Assembly (NCBI GenBank): GCA_964007475.1 | Contig: OZ023274.1 | Span: forward strand, 23,890,043 to 23,954,042 | Reading direction: 5' to 3' | DNA length: 64,000 nt | Source of the DNA: Hybos culiciformis | Lineage: Eukaryota; Arthropoda; Insecta; Diptera; Hybotidae | Part shown: piece by piece, positions 9,318-21,834 of the stretch | Position numbering within the stretch: the stretch's first letter is position 1 | How the letters are laid out: each line of letters starts with the position of its first letter | Translations under genes and position numbers: made by a program | Notes under the pieces: model-generated | Told to the model about the DNA's origin: nothing | The model's input: the letters and a program-made list of their open reading frames with translations, nothing else | Databases searched by the model: none

Positions 9318-9645
9318 CACTGAAAATAAAATAATTCAAGAATCAGTCATAAAATATATCAGAAATATCGTATCACTAATTTCTGGCAATATATATTGTC
9401 ATAATTTTGCATTTTTTTCTAGCGAAGACTAAATTGAATGAGTGACTGAAATTCCAAATATTCCTATAATCATATATTAACAGATGTATGTATATATAAA
9501 TTGGTATTTAAAAATGAAAAAGTACAAACTATTTTTAGTTATGACAAAATAGCTAATCTTGCTAAAGCATTCGATTGCACCAATGTTCATAGCAAGGGAT
9601 GTAAAGGAGTTATAGATCTGGCGCCGTTTATCATTTTCTACAGTG
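9318..9645. mobile_element. Possible TA-flanked MITE (CACTGAAAAT ends)
   Basis: The left end TA-CACTGAAAATAAAAT and the right end TTTTCTACAGTG-TA carry short, imperfect inverted termini with TA on both sides. The left end also resembles TA-CACTGAAAAAA at 36564. Weak, because the shared terminus is short. Confidence 0.35.
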
Positions 9646-10882
9646 TACGTAATAACACTAAAGATGAAATAAAATCTGTACAATATGTACTATGTACGTA
9701 CATACACCCAACACTACTGAGCTTTATTAATAATTTTTTTTTTTCATTTCCTTTCACCCATATAGCTTTTACAATACAATTTGTCACAAATATAAAAAAA
9801 AATAAAAAAAAAAAAACCACACAATATTCATGTTTTCAATTTACAAAAAAAAAAAAATGTAATCATTATTATGAATTTGAAAGAACTTCTACCATTATCA
9901 TCAAGAACAACATTTTATCAAAATTTTAAGGTCAATAATGCTGATTTCAAAATTTTTAATGGTTGAAACTTTTTGATAAATACAGAATTTTTGCTGTAAG
10001 ATCAGATATTTAAATTGGAAGCAAGCGGTACGAAGTGGTAACCCTGCCTAGATGCTAAAAAGAATTTTTCGAATCAGTTTTGAATCCTCCATTTTGATTA
10101 GATGTCTTTTACAGTACATCACGAGTGTCCAAAATTAAAATGTCAAAATTATCTACATATACAATTTACTTTCAAATGTCAAAACTGTTTAATTTCAGCG
10201 ATTCATAATTAAAAATTTTATCAATTAAAGTTTGGAAATTAATTTTAATATCAAATTATTACAAATTATTTTCTCTAGCTATTTTCACAATATCTCTAAT
10301 TTTTATGTAATATTTTCTAGACGTCAATAAACAATAACCACACTGAAGTTTAAGAAAACATTTAGTGTTTTCCAAAATAAATTATACAACTCGAACATAC
10401 AACTTAAACAATTGAAAAATATTTTCATTCCCTGAGAAATTACGAGCTCTTTGTACTATAATAAACCATATATACATAGTTATACATAAACACATCTTTT
10501 AAATCTTTCATTATTTATGGCTCGATTATTATTATTTTCTAAATTATTATTATTACTATTTTCTTGAAAAGCATATGTGGTGACATAAAACATCTTTTTC
10601 TGGATGCAGAAAGGAAATAAACATTGTTCATTAATTTTATTCTTTTCAAAAAAAAAAAAAAATTAAATAAAAAAATGGAATAAAATTACACAAAATAATG
10701 ATTTTTTTTTTCTGTCCCCCTTTTTTCAAATATCGCAAAATATATATTACTAACCCGAATTTAGATTAATATTTACTTTCAGAATTAAAAAAAAAAAAAA
10801 TTATTTATTGAGTTTTTGTTTTGGCAAGTTTGGTTACTTTAAACTGGAAAGGTCGTTTTATGTCCGATAGTGAACTACATAT
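9646..10882. other. AT-rich spacer with one coding-like scrap
   Basis: Mostly plain AT-rich DNA with poly-A and poly-T runs. The only exception is the possible LINE scrap at 10016-10125. Confidence 0.45.
10016..10125 (-). pseudogene. Possible LINE reverse-transcriptase C-terminal scrap
   Basis: The minus strand reads VMYCKRHLIKMEDSKLIRKI, then a stop, then AGLPLRTACF. This recalls the 'GHVxRMxDxRLPKKIL...GxRxxGRPxxRW' region near the C-terminus of many LINE proteins, with all diagnostic residues altered. Composition is less AT-biased than its surroundings. Weak. Confidence 0.3.
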
Positions 10883-11139
10883 CGCCTGCTCAGAAATGAA
10901 ACAACGTATAATGAAAAGTATAGTTTCGAGTAATTTAAATTTAAAGATTTGAAAATTAAAAAAAACCTATGAAAAAATATCAAGTAGCGTACAATTTTCA
11001 TCTAAAAAACATATTTTAATCAACATTAAGAATATTGCAAAGTAGTTGTACTTATAAAATCGAGTACGAGGAATCGAATGGTGCTATTGTCAAATAATGA
11101 CGTATAAATGTCATACGTTGTTTCATTTCTGAGCAGACG
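10883..11139 (-). mobile_element. MITE, copy B of the CGTCTGCT family
   Basis: The left end is CGCCTGCTCAGAAATGAAAC and the right end GTTTCATTTCTGAGCAGACG: near-perfect TIRs of about 27 bp, flanked by ATAT on both sides. Its ends and body match 8346-8895 in the opposite orientation. At 257 bp it is the compact form. Confidence 0.8.
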
Positions 11140-14100
11140 ATATATAAAAAAAATTAAAAAAATATTTTTCTTATATAATAAATTATTGTCTTTATTTGAA
11201 AAAATTTGGTGACTGTCAATGGACTTTTGAATTTTGTCATTGAGGTTTTGATTTCGAATACAACATGAAAACAAAATACAACCATTTCCAATTTGAAATC
11301 ACCATATCTCTCATTTCAGCTTATACCTAAACCTCTCTATATAAAATCAATATTATAACTATTCTGAGAATGTGAATATTGCATCCATCACCTAAACGAA
11401 CTTTTTAAAAATTTTAATTTAATACAAACTTAGAAAAAATTTATTTTATGGTTTTATTACCTCTAAGCTTGATTATTATTTGTGCAAAAACATATTTAAT
11501 AAGCCTAAATTAGTTAATAAGATAATTAAAAAAAAAAAAAACAAATCATTAAATTTTAGCAAAAAATTATAACTGCAGAGCCATTAAGTTTCAAAAACAA
11601 GGTTGTTAATAATAAAAATATTTTTTTTTTGTTGTTCAATGCTTAAAAGATTCATTTAACTCTATAAGAACGCCAACACACTTTATAGAAATCATAAAAA
11701 CTTTTTTTTTTAATTTGGTACATAAATAAAATCAATTAAGTTTTTCTTTAAATTTTTATAATTTTTTTTTCACTTTTAAAATGCATAAATTAGATGTTAA
11801 AGAGGTTTCAAAAATTAAAAAAAAAAACGTATAGATATAGTGTAGACCCCAAATTCATATAATATAATAAGTAATATCAACTTCTTTCTATGTCTCTCTC
11901 TCTACCCACTATCCTGTTAAATTTTGTTAACATAATAAAAAATTAAACGCTTCATTATGAATTTCCTTGCACTAAATAAATATATATTTTTTTTTCTTTT
12001 TCATATTATTATTATTTTGATTCCCTTTACTTTGTTATTTTATTTATTTTATTTCATTTTTTTTTTAATATTTATAGTGACAATCTTTTTTTAAAAATTT
12101 CATAAAATTAATTATTAATTAGATGGAACGGAAAAATATAATAAAATATATTATGTAGAATTTTTTTTTTTTTAATAAATTCACAACAGGTGAACATTGA
12201 ATTTAAGCGCCAAAGCATCGAATATGTTTGTTAAAGAAACATTACTTTAAGTTTTGTTGAATCGACAAGCGATTAAACTTGATTATGTTTTGAAACTTTT
12301 TAGTAATAAAGGCTCCATTTTGAAGCCGGCCTAAAGTACTTGTTGTATTAGAAGATGTAAATGATTTTTTTTCTCGGTTCAACTTCAAGTTTCAAACGAT
12401 CCGACTTCGAAATTCAAATATTTGTTGAAAATTAAAATTTAATAAATTTCTAGGATTATAAAATACAATTTAAAAGACACACATGGAAAATTGTGAAATC
12501 CGTAATTTGTGATTTACATAATTCTTAATTTAATATTAAAAAAAATATTCAAAACATAATTGAGCAATTGCATTTCTTTCTTGGTGCTGCATTAGTTTAA
12601 TTCAATTCAACAATACCAGCATAAATCTCCGATATTATAAAAAAAAAAAAATTTAGTTTGTAATATATTAAAACTATTATGAGATGATTTTTTTTTTAAA
12701 TATTGACCCGATATAATATTTAATTAATAATAAAAATGTCTTGTAACATGAAATTTTATGTTTCCTTTTTTATTCTTTTGTTTTTAAATACAAAAATTTA
12801 TGTAATTTGCATATTTGACCAATAACTGATCAATAATTCTTGTTTTTTTTTTTTTTATTAAGAAATCTTCGAAAATTAAAATTCATAAAAAAAAAACCCA
12901 ATTTTGAATTAACAATGTGAAATTTATACAATAAACTAATTAAGAATATTGAAGTGTTTAAAAATTTTTTTTTTTTTTTGTGTTTAATTTATTTCATATA
13001 CAATTTATTTATATTTTATTGATAAATTTCTCCAAAATTATTTCGTAGGAGATGTTGTCTCTTTTTAATTTATTTATTTGGATTTCCGTTTAAAGTTATG
13101 AAGGAAAAAAACATTAATTATGACATTTTCCTTTTTATACCGTGAAAGTTATATTATATTTGATTAAAAAAATCTGTCTTATTTCTAGTTTTCTATACTT
13201 TTTTTTTTCTGCTTCCTTTTTTGTATGATTTTTATTTGACAAACGATCAGGTTAAAAGAATTATACAATTTAAAGAAACTGACATTGAGATTAGAGTCAT
13301 TGCTTCTTGTTTCTTGGACAAAATATATCAAAACGTTTTAATACGAAATAAAAAGATGGTTTTAAAAGTGATTCTTCGAGTTAGAGAGAAAGAAATGGCA
13401 CAAAAGCTTAATTATTACTACCTTACAAAAATAAATACATAAAACAGAAAAATGGGATTTCCTTCATTTGATTGAACCTATATTATATCATTTATTCAAA
13501 GATTATGCTTCATCACCTTTCTGTTTGCTTTTTATTTAACACACCATAAAAGAAGCTTGAAGTGAAAAAGAATATTTAATTATTTTGAAAATATGCATAA
13601 TAATTTTTTTTTTGTTTTTTTATTTTTTAATTCAGAACTATAAGTGGAGCCGATATTAATTTTATTCATAATATTCACGAATAATATGTTGTTTTTTTTT
13701 TTTTTTTTTACCTTACAAGAGAACAAATTACAAAGTAAATAAATTTCTATATAGGCCGTTGTTATCGAAAACTGGTGTTTTTTTTTTTGTACAAAAATAA
13801 TGGTTCATGCAATTATTGATTCGTTTGGATACAGTAATATTGCTTATAATTTACTTTTTATCAACTATTATTATTTATTTATTTTAATCAATAAAAAATA
13901 ATTTTTATATGTAGCCGAAATAAATGAAAAATTGTAAAAGAAATTAATGTTCACCGTTTCATTGAAGTTAAAATATGGATTCATCATTGCATCGCTAATA
14001 ACCTTAATAATATTTGCATTTTTTAGTAATTTTATCATAAACATCGTCCGTGAGTTATATTTGGGCATTTCAATTCAATAAATTTTTGCGCCTGGCGAGC

Positions 14101-15099
14101 TTATCAAATAATTTTAGATTTATATCAATGAATAATGTATTAGGTTCTAAAATGAACATTTGTACTAAGTCAAGTCTTTGCTTTTACAAAAGACGTAAAA
14201 ATCGTGAACATTTTCTTTTATACTACTCGTTGCTAATACAGGCTCGCGACATATAATATTGAAGCTTTTTTTCAATTTTTAGAACGTATTTTGTAATTTA
14301 AATACATCAGCGTTTATAAACAACTCCTTTGTTGTTGAACTTTTTCAGTTCCAATATTTTTTTGAAACACAATTTGTATAATTTATAACAATTATCACAT
14401 TGTGAGCTTGTTATTTTTGAAACATAAGTTAACTTATAATAACTACAGAGTTTTTTACTTGAGTTCTTTACATGAACTAAGTATTGGGCAGTCCATGTGT
14501 ACATGTGTTTGTTTATTGCCTACAAATAAAATATCTACAAGCTAAAATAATAGGATTCGCTTATTTTCTAAACTGTATTCTATATACATTCATTGTTATA
14601 AAAGATAGTTAATTTTTATAAGAATATTTTAATTAGAAAGTGGTAGAAATATTCTGAAGTTCACGTTCTAATCACATTATAATGTTTCTCTTTGAAAAAT
14701 ACTAAAATTGAAAAATTTTCTTCAAGAATTTTGGAATATAATGTTCCTCTTTAGTTACTGAACTTCAACATAACTGGAACCGTACAATACAAAAGTATGT
14801 AGTCTTTGAGCCCAGAACTGGCTCGTAGGAAATACTGCTTTGAATCAGCTCTAAGAGTTGCAGTTAAATAACTGGTAACATTATAATTTTTGTTCTCTTT
14901 TTTTTATTGATCACAAAAATTCATTAAAATTCAATGCGTATATTTCATTTTTCTTGGTAATGAAAGAAAAAAAATAAACAAAATAATATGCAATTTTTAT
15001 CAAGTGATGAAATCAACACTAACTATATACTTCTTTTTTTTTTTTGTAAAACACATAGCAAAAAAAAGGAACTTAATTACTGCAACGACTCATTTGAAA

Positions 15100-15139
<40 letters not shown>

Positions 15140-15779
15140 AAACAATTTTTCCTAATCGACATTCAAAAACTTTAAATCTAAAAGAAAACACCTTTATGTT
15201 TTTTTTTTATTATTTTTTATTTATTTTCTTTCAAAATAAAACCGAATCTGATATGTACAATTCCATATCATTTGTTGTTTCCCTTGCATGAATGTTGAAA
15301 ATTAATTTTTTGTCGAAAATTACATTTTATCCTTCTTATTAATGTTAAACACTATTTTGTGTATATATTTATAGTGAAAAATTGCAGAAAAACTAAGTTA
15401 TATTGAATGAGTAAAATATAAATAATGAAGACTATTGAAAATATATTCTCAAATTTATTTTTTAGAACGATCAATGGAGTGTCAGACTATATAATGAAGT
15501 TTATATAAATATATTTCAAAATTAAAAAAAATATAATCGACAGATTTTTGGAACTCTATTGTACAAATTCTTAAATTTTAATGGAACACTTTAATGGAAC
15601 ACTATAAATCCCTGTTTTCTTTGAGGGCTAGATGTAAGATTCACAAAAATATTGCTTCCAACAGATTTTTAAAAAAATTTTCAGTAAATTTTAGTAACTG
15701 AAACCATACCAATGCTGTAAAATTTTAACTATTTTTATTACAGATGTCTGTCTGTTAAAAAAAAAGTTTTATCATCTAA
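11140..15779. other. Long AT-rich stretch without recognised genes
   Basis: Many poly-A and poly-T runs. The short frames here (for example 13221-13442 plus, 13871-14068 minus, 14050-14256 plus) have no recognisable domain and the composition of random AT-rich sequence. A 12-bp unit TAATGGAACACT is duplicated near 15580-15604. Confidence 0.5.
15109..15135. repeat. (TA)n microsatellite
   Basis: About 13 TA units following a poly-A run. Confidence 0.9.
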
Positions 15780-16015
15780 CTTAAACTTTCAACATATATA
15801 TTCTTATTTAAATGTGCTAATATTGTTGCTGGTTGGGACATTATTAAAAATTTAAAAACACATTTAAATAAACAATTTTTGTCTGATGATATCAAGTTGC
15901 ATGTTCTAAGGAATATTATTGTTAACGAAACAGAGTCTACCCAAGAGGACAACAAAAAAAAAATAAATAAAGAAAAAAAAATACCTTTAAATACAAGAAA
16001 ATCAAAGTGCCAATA
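15780..16015 (+). other. Protein-like open frame without start, not recognised
   Basis: A frame of about 78 codons opened by a stop at 15777 and closed near 16015. The central part reads ANIVAGWDIIKNLKTHLNKQ, then FLSDDIKLHVLRN and ETESTQED. It is rich in polar and charged residues, uses GCT, GGT, TGG, GAC and GAG codons, and is clearly unlike the Lys/Asn/Phe/Ile noise around it. The tail after about 15950 is A-run lysines. No ATG precedes it and no convincing splice sites flank it. It may be a fragment of a transposon protein or a pseudo-exon. I do not recognise a family. Confidence 0.35.
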
Positions 16016-16231
16016 AATTTTACATCTTTAAAATTATGTTCTACTGTCTTTTAGAAATAATACATGAATGTATCATGTTATATTTAGGTTCTATCTTATA
16101 TTTATCTAAAATTTCTTAATAATTCTTAGGGTAAATGAATTAAGAATGGTTAAGTACGTTTAAATATTATTCAGTGTTCAACTAAAGTGGTTAAAATGTG
16201 CAGTTTTTAATTATATAAGGGCTTTTTGTTT

Positions 16232-16605
16232 GACATATTCAGAATTCTCAATTATCTTCGAAAACCGTGCATTTTACATCATTTTTGACGTTGTCCAACC
16301 TTCGTTCACCGTGAATCCAACTTTCAATTATCTATTCAAAACGAACTAGAACTTGAAAAGCTTTCAAAGGGTTTTGAAAAAAATATAAAAATAATAAATC
16401 CTTCCGAAGTATGACAATGTTTAATATTTTCCAAAACTCAATATCTCAATAATCCTTTAATAGTTTTTCAAGTTCTAGGGCTTTTTGAATAGGTAATTAA
16501 AAGTTGGATTCACGGTCGTCATATAGGTTGCACAGCCTCAAAAATTCTCTAAAACGCACCGTTTTGGAGATATTTGCGAAAAACTAAAAATATTCTGAAT
16601 ATGTC
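16232..16605. mobile_element. Foldback element with long diverged arms
   Basis: The termini GACATATTCAGAAT and ATTCTGAATATGTCC are inverted. The arms (about 140 bp) share CGTGAATCCAACTTT, CTATTCAAAA and CTAGAACTTGAAAA in inverted order, with substitutions. The centre is about 90 bp. No coding frame. Target site not evident. Confidence 0.8.
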
Positions 16606-19600
16606 CGTCCTTCTTTTAGGAGGACAAAAATGGTCAGCTTATTTTTGTGCGCAGATAAAGTAAACAAACTTCCTGTACAAATCACATTATCAGTTCTGCT
16701 ATCTCACAATATTTTGTAGTTGCGAGTGTTCTGGGTCGTCGAGCCTGGACCTATTACATTTTAGACGTCTGATATTACTAGAATTTATTCTTATATTGAA
16801 CAATATTTTTTTATTTATAATTTGTTATTACACTTTAATTTAATTAATTTTAGGCGTAACTTTGCAAAAATTTTGAATAAGCTTTGCAGAAATTTTGAAG
16901 AAATTTGACGGAAATATGCAGAATTAAAAAAAAACTATCATTGAACGATCAAAAATATAAAAATTTTCCACTGTGCCAGAAGTTTGTAAGAATCCGCAGA
17001 AATTTCTGAAAGTAACTAACGAAAAATAATTAAAATACAGTCAGCTTGCAGAATTTTGCAGAAAGCTTGCAGAATTAATGAAAAATGAACACATATTGAA
17101 GTTTCTCAAATCAAATGTATTTATATCAAAACAATTTAATTTTTAAAATATATAATATCCAATTATTGAAAATTTTCACTCATTCTAAATTAAGCAAAGC
17201 AAAACTTAATAATAAAAAAAAAAAAAATAATTTACGACAAGCAATTAAAAACTTAATGGTAACGCTTACATTTTATGTTTAAAAGAATTTTAAAAAAATA
17301 AATACATAAACTGTTCCTATAACTAAAAATATGCAATATGCATATGAAATGATTTAAGACCAGTTGTATTTATGTTTATTTTTTTTATGCTAAAATACAA
17401 CTTAAACATATCCGATAACTAAAAAAAAAAAAAAAAAAAAAAATAACAACAAAAAAAATATTTTATTTTTATAATGCAAAATAAAGTATCAGATTTTTTT
17501 TTTTTTTTTTTCTTAACATAAATATTTTTTATTTCATTCTGCTACTTAATTAATGGTTTTGCAGCATGCATGTAATTAAGTAAAAAAAAAATAAAATTTG
17601 CTGGTGGTAAACCAAAAGATCAGCAGCATGCAAAAAGAAAAAGTCGATCTCAATAATATTTTTTTTTTTTTTATATATATAGATATAGGACTCTCTTGTT
17701 ATGTGACAAATATACACTGATTGGGAACAAAAATTTTTAAGATAAGAAATTACATTTTCTTATAAATTTTTATTTTTTCTTATTTTTGTTTAATTTTTTT
17801 TACCTACTTTGAGAAAAAAAATGTTTTTTTTTTAACCACTTAACTTAGGTATATACATATATATTTTTATGTTTTCGCATAATTCCAATAGTATTAACAT
17901 TATATTATATAGAAAAGTTTGCTAGAATGCTTTTTTATTATAGAACTTTACATTTTTTTTTTGTTGAAAATAATGAGAGCCTACAACTGACAAAGTTTTA
18001 TTTTTTATGTCCACTCGTACCTTAAATTCATAAATTTATGCGTAGTACACTTACAAAAAGGGTTTTGTTTGTTGTACAAAAAAAAATTTGTTTTGTGCGC
18101 CAAAATTGTCATTTAAAGAAAATTTTTTAGTGTCAATTTATATACAAAGGTATTTTGCTTATATTGCGAAAAAAATTGGTCCTTAAAATTTAAAATAAAA
18201 CTTTTTTTTTTTAAATATTATATTATAGTAATTCTCTATTCATCAATCTTTTTTTCTTAGAAATAAATTAATAACAAAAAAAAGGATTTAGAAAGTTAAA
18301 TAACAGAGCACACATAGGCAGTACACTATAAGTGAGGAAAAATAATATAGTATTAACATGTGCGTATTTGATAATACGAATAACAATAGTTTCATTAAAA
18401 TAATAAATCTATTTGGATTTTTATACCAAAATGATAACATTTTGCGCCAAGCAATTCATTTTCACTTCATTATTAATTAATGAATGGCAGTCTAGGTAGT
18501 CTAATTCTAATACGATTATTTGAGAAAACTTATGCGAAAAAAATATTTCTATTGTTCTTTCTTAAGTCCTGCAAAGGTAAATACATTAAATAAATTAAAT
18601 GAATTAAAATAATATATAGTAGTATTTTATTAATATATGTCATAAATTAGGGTTGTAAATTTTTCTCTTTTATTTTTCTATACAAATTTTATCTTATTCA
18701 AGTGGAAGAAATTAAAATGAAAATATGAGTGAAAAAAGAAAAAATGAATAAGATATGGAAGAAGAAGGGAATCAATGAAAATACCATTAATCATAAATGT
18801 AAACAAAAATAAAGCAAAGTAATTTTCATATCAAATGATTTTTTACAATGTGTGTGCATATATTCGTATAAAAATTAAAATTTAATAATATAAAAGGAGA
18901 ATAATTATTATTATTATTATTAGTATTATTCTTTTAAAAATAAAGGATATTCAAAACCAAAATTTAAATGAAATTATGGTCTAACTTAACCCATTTTATT
19001 CTCATACCATGTACATATAATATTTTTACATGCACTATACATACTCTTATTTATGCTACTCATTTGCTTTGTTTACTTGCTGCGGTACCACAAATATAAT
19101 ATAATATAATATATTTTTCAAATTTTCTAAAATTTTATAGACCAATAAATTTATTATAAATTGACATTTAACATTAATACGATATCATATATAGAAGCAA
19201 ATCTCTCATTCTATCTTTAAATTTTTTGAATGTACATTTTATAGCTCTATTATTATTAACTTATTTTTGTAAATAAATTATTTACACAATTTGAATAGAA
19301 AATTATTATGTGTTTTATATATATATTATGTTTTCCCTAAATTGACATTGACATTCCATGTGATAATGTTGTATAATTTTTTAGAATTTTATATATCTAA
19401 TGTCTTATATAAAATATTAATAAAAATTAAAAATAATGGCCTACAGTCTGATTCTGGTGACTGATCTTTGGAACCACCAACATATAGGGTTATTTTGTTA
19501 TTGCGATTTCAAATTTGACATTACTTTGATTGGAAAGAAAAAAAAAAAGCATGCATTATAATTATTTTGGGTATATAAAAAAAATATGTTGGAAACAAAA

Positions 19601-21834
19601 TATAAGATTAATAATTGAAAATTTATTCTTAAGACAAAGCTAGGACGCACTTGGCTACTAAATCCCCGATATACCGTATATAAATATACAACTTTTTAAC
19701 CACCAAAAAACTTTTAGCATATCTAAGCCGGTATTGAGCTTTTTAATAAGAAAGAAAATTAATATAAATTTTTTATTTCAATAAAATATTTTAAAATTAA
19801 AAAACAAAACTTAAAAAATTTTTTTTTACATGCAAGTTTCTTAACTTATTAAATTTATTTATATTATTATGTAAAAAAAAATTAAAAATTTTACAAATTT
19901 TTGTTTTGTATGCTAAAAAACGATTTATCTAAATAACATAAAAAATTACAAATTTTCATTTCTTTTTACTAATGGATGTTAATATTATTATTTTCAATTG
20001 TATACCAAAAGAAAATATGTAGTTTTATTTTTTCAAGAATAAATCCAATCAATTTTAAGAAAATTTACTAAATTTAAAAATTTCTTTCCCTTATGAAGTT
20101 TTTTCTTCATAAAATGTTGTTGTTTTTTTTTTTCCTCCTTCATTATACTAGTTAGAAAAACTTAATGCAATAAAAATCAATATCTAAGCTGTTTTTAATA
20201 AAAATATTTATTGACTAATAACATGAACACACTATAATTGTTAATAAAATATCTCAGACAAAGCATAAAGTTTACCATTTATTAAGTCACTCAGACGAAC
20301 AAAAAAAAATATATTTCTTTTCCATCATGCATTAAAAAGGAAAGAAAGAGTATTTTTCATTTCCAGAAAATGCTTCGAAAAATCTGAATAATTATAATAT
20401 AGTGATCCTAGAAGTTTGATGTCCGCATTCATACTTCGATGTTAATTCTTCTTGATGGGAGAATACAGGAAAGGCATACATTTCTATAATGAAAATGACA
20501 GTAATGTCCTATTAGTTACACTTAATCAGCTGCTCCTTTTGTAGAGTAATCAAGAAATAGAATCAAGAAACAGAAATCTTGCCCAATTTGCATAATAACG
20601 ACTGAATAAAGTGATTCTGTAGCCTGTACTTAAAAAAAAATGAGTTTATAATTCTATAGGATTGAAGTATTTATTATATGGACTAAAATATAAGTTCCTT
20701 CGGTAATATGAAAAACTTTTTGAGTTTTAGTTGTATCCTTTGCTTAAGCTGGCCAACTTTATAAAGTCATACAACAATTCGATTTTGGTTTTGTTCGAAG
20801 TCGAGTACATATGAAAAGTGTGAGGGAAGTCTAAAAACGTGCGCTAAATTTAAGCGATCCTAATTATATTTGTTAATTTTCTTTTATTTTTGTATTTTAT
20901 TTTCAAGTTTCAAGAAACTTTATTTAGTACACACAGGTAGGAAAAAGTATCTTTTTTTTTTTTGCATGCAAAAAAGCACTCAAAACTTTTTCCTCCATCC
21001 ACATAGAGGCAAAGATAAAAAGAAAATCTTTTTTTTTTTTATTTTTTTTTTTTTTATTTTGTTACTTTTTACTTAACAAAGAATTTTTTTGTTTATATTT
21101 TTTACAAGCTAGTAAAAAAATGTAATAAAGTTATACGTTCATGTTCACAATTTAAGCTCAGAAATATAATAAATTATTTTGGAAAAAAAAAAGAAAAAAA
21201 GCGGAGAAAGAAAAATATATTTTAATATAATTTTACCGACTAGAAAGTTTTTTTTTTCGTTTTTCTCTAAGCTCTTCGTGCTAAATTTGCTTCATAAATT
21301 TTGCGAACAAAAAACTCAAAATTTGTTTGTTCGAAAGATTTTGTTTTTTTTTTTAACTCGATTTTACATTTTTTTTAACTTTTAATTTTATTTTATTATC
21401 ATTTTTGATTTTCAGAATTATGATTTAATTCGATTTTATTTAAGGATGTTCGCAATAATTATTGATTTTCAGAAAATTATTTAGATATGCGACAATAACA
21501 TTTTTGGAGCATCATCCGTTTTTAGTTGCTACTTAGCTCTTTATTTGTTTGTAAAATATTTGTTTCTTTCACATTAATCTCATTACTCAATCAAATCTAA
21601 GTAATTTAATTCAATTTAAAAATATGTTTTTTAAAAGTTTTTAATTAATGTTAAATTTCGTATTTTAAACAATAGTTTATGTTGTTTAAATGATTTATTC
21701 TATTTTTTTTATTAAATATATAATTTGCAATTTAAATATACACACCGAGCTTTTCAAAAGCTCAATGAATTTTTCACAATTTATCAATAAAAATCAACTT
21801 TGATACAATAAAAGTGCTTAATAAACCAATATTA
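16606..21834. other. Long AT-rich stretch without recognised genes
   Basis: Only poly-A/T runs, (ATT)n at about 18902-18920, and TGCAGAA words repeated at about 16860-17070. Frames at 20870-21076 and 21179-21385 are poly-T/poly-A artefacts (Phe/Lys runs). The block 20400-20860 is slightly less AT-biased, but I recognise nothing in it. Confidence 0.5.

Noticed and set aside
9501..9929. 142-codon plus-strand frame
   Set aside because: It ends in Lys/Phe/Asn-rich homopolymer translation, has no recognisable domain, and overlaps a possible MITE. Kept out as a gene.
13221..13442. 73-codon frame with mixed composition
   Set aside because: No recognisable domain, no splice context and no neighbouring exons; cannot be supported.
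14800..14875. Short low-AT-bias reading (SPELARRKYCFESALRVAVK)
   Set aside because: Only about 24 codons between stops; too short to assign.
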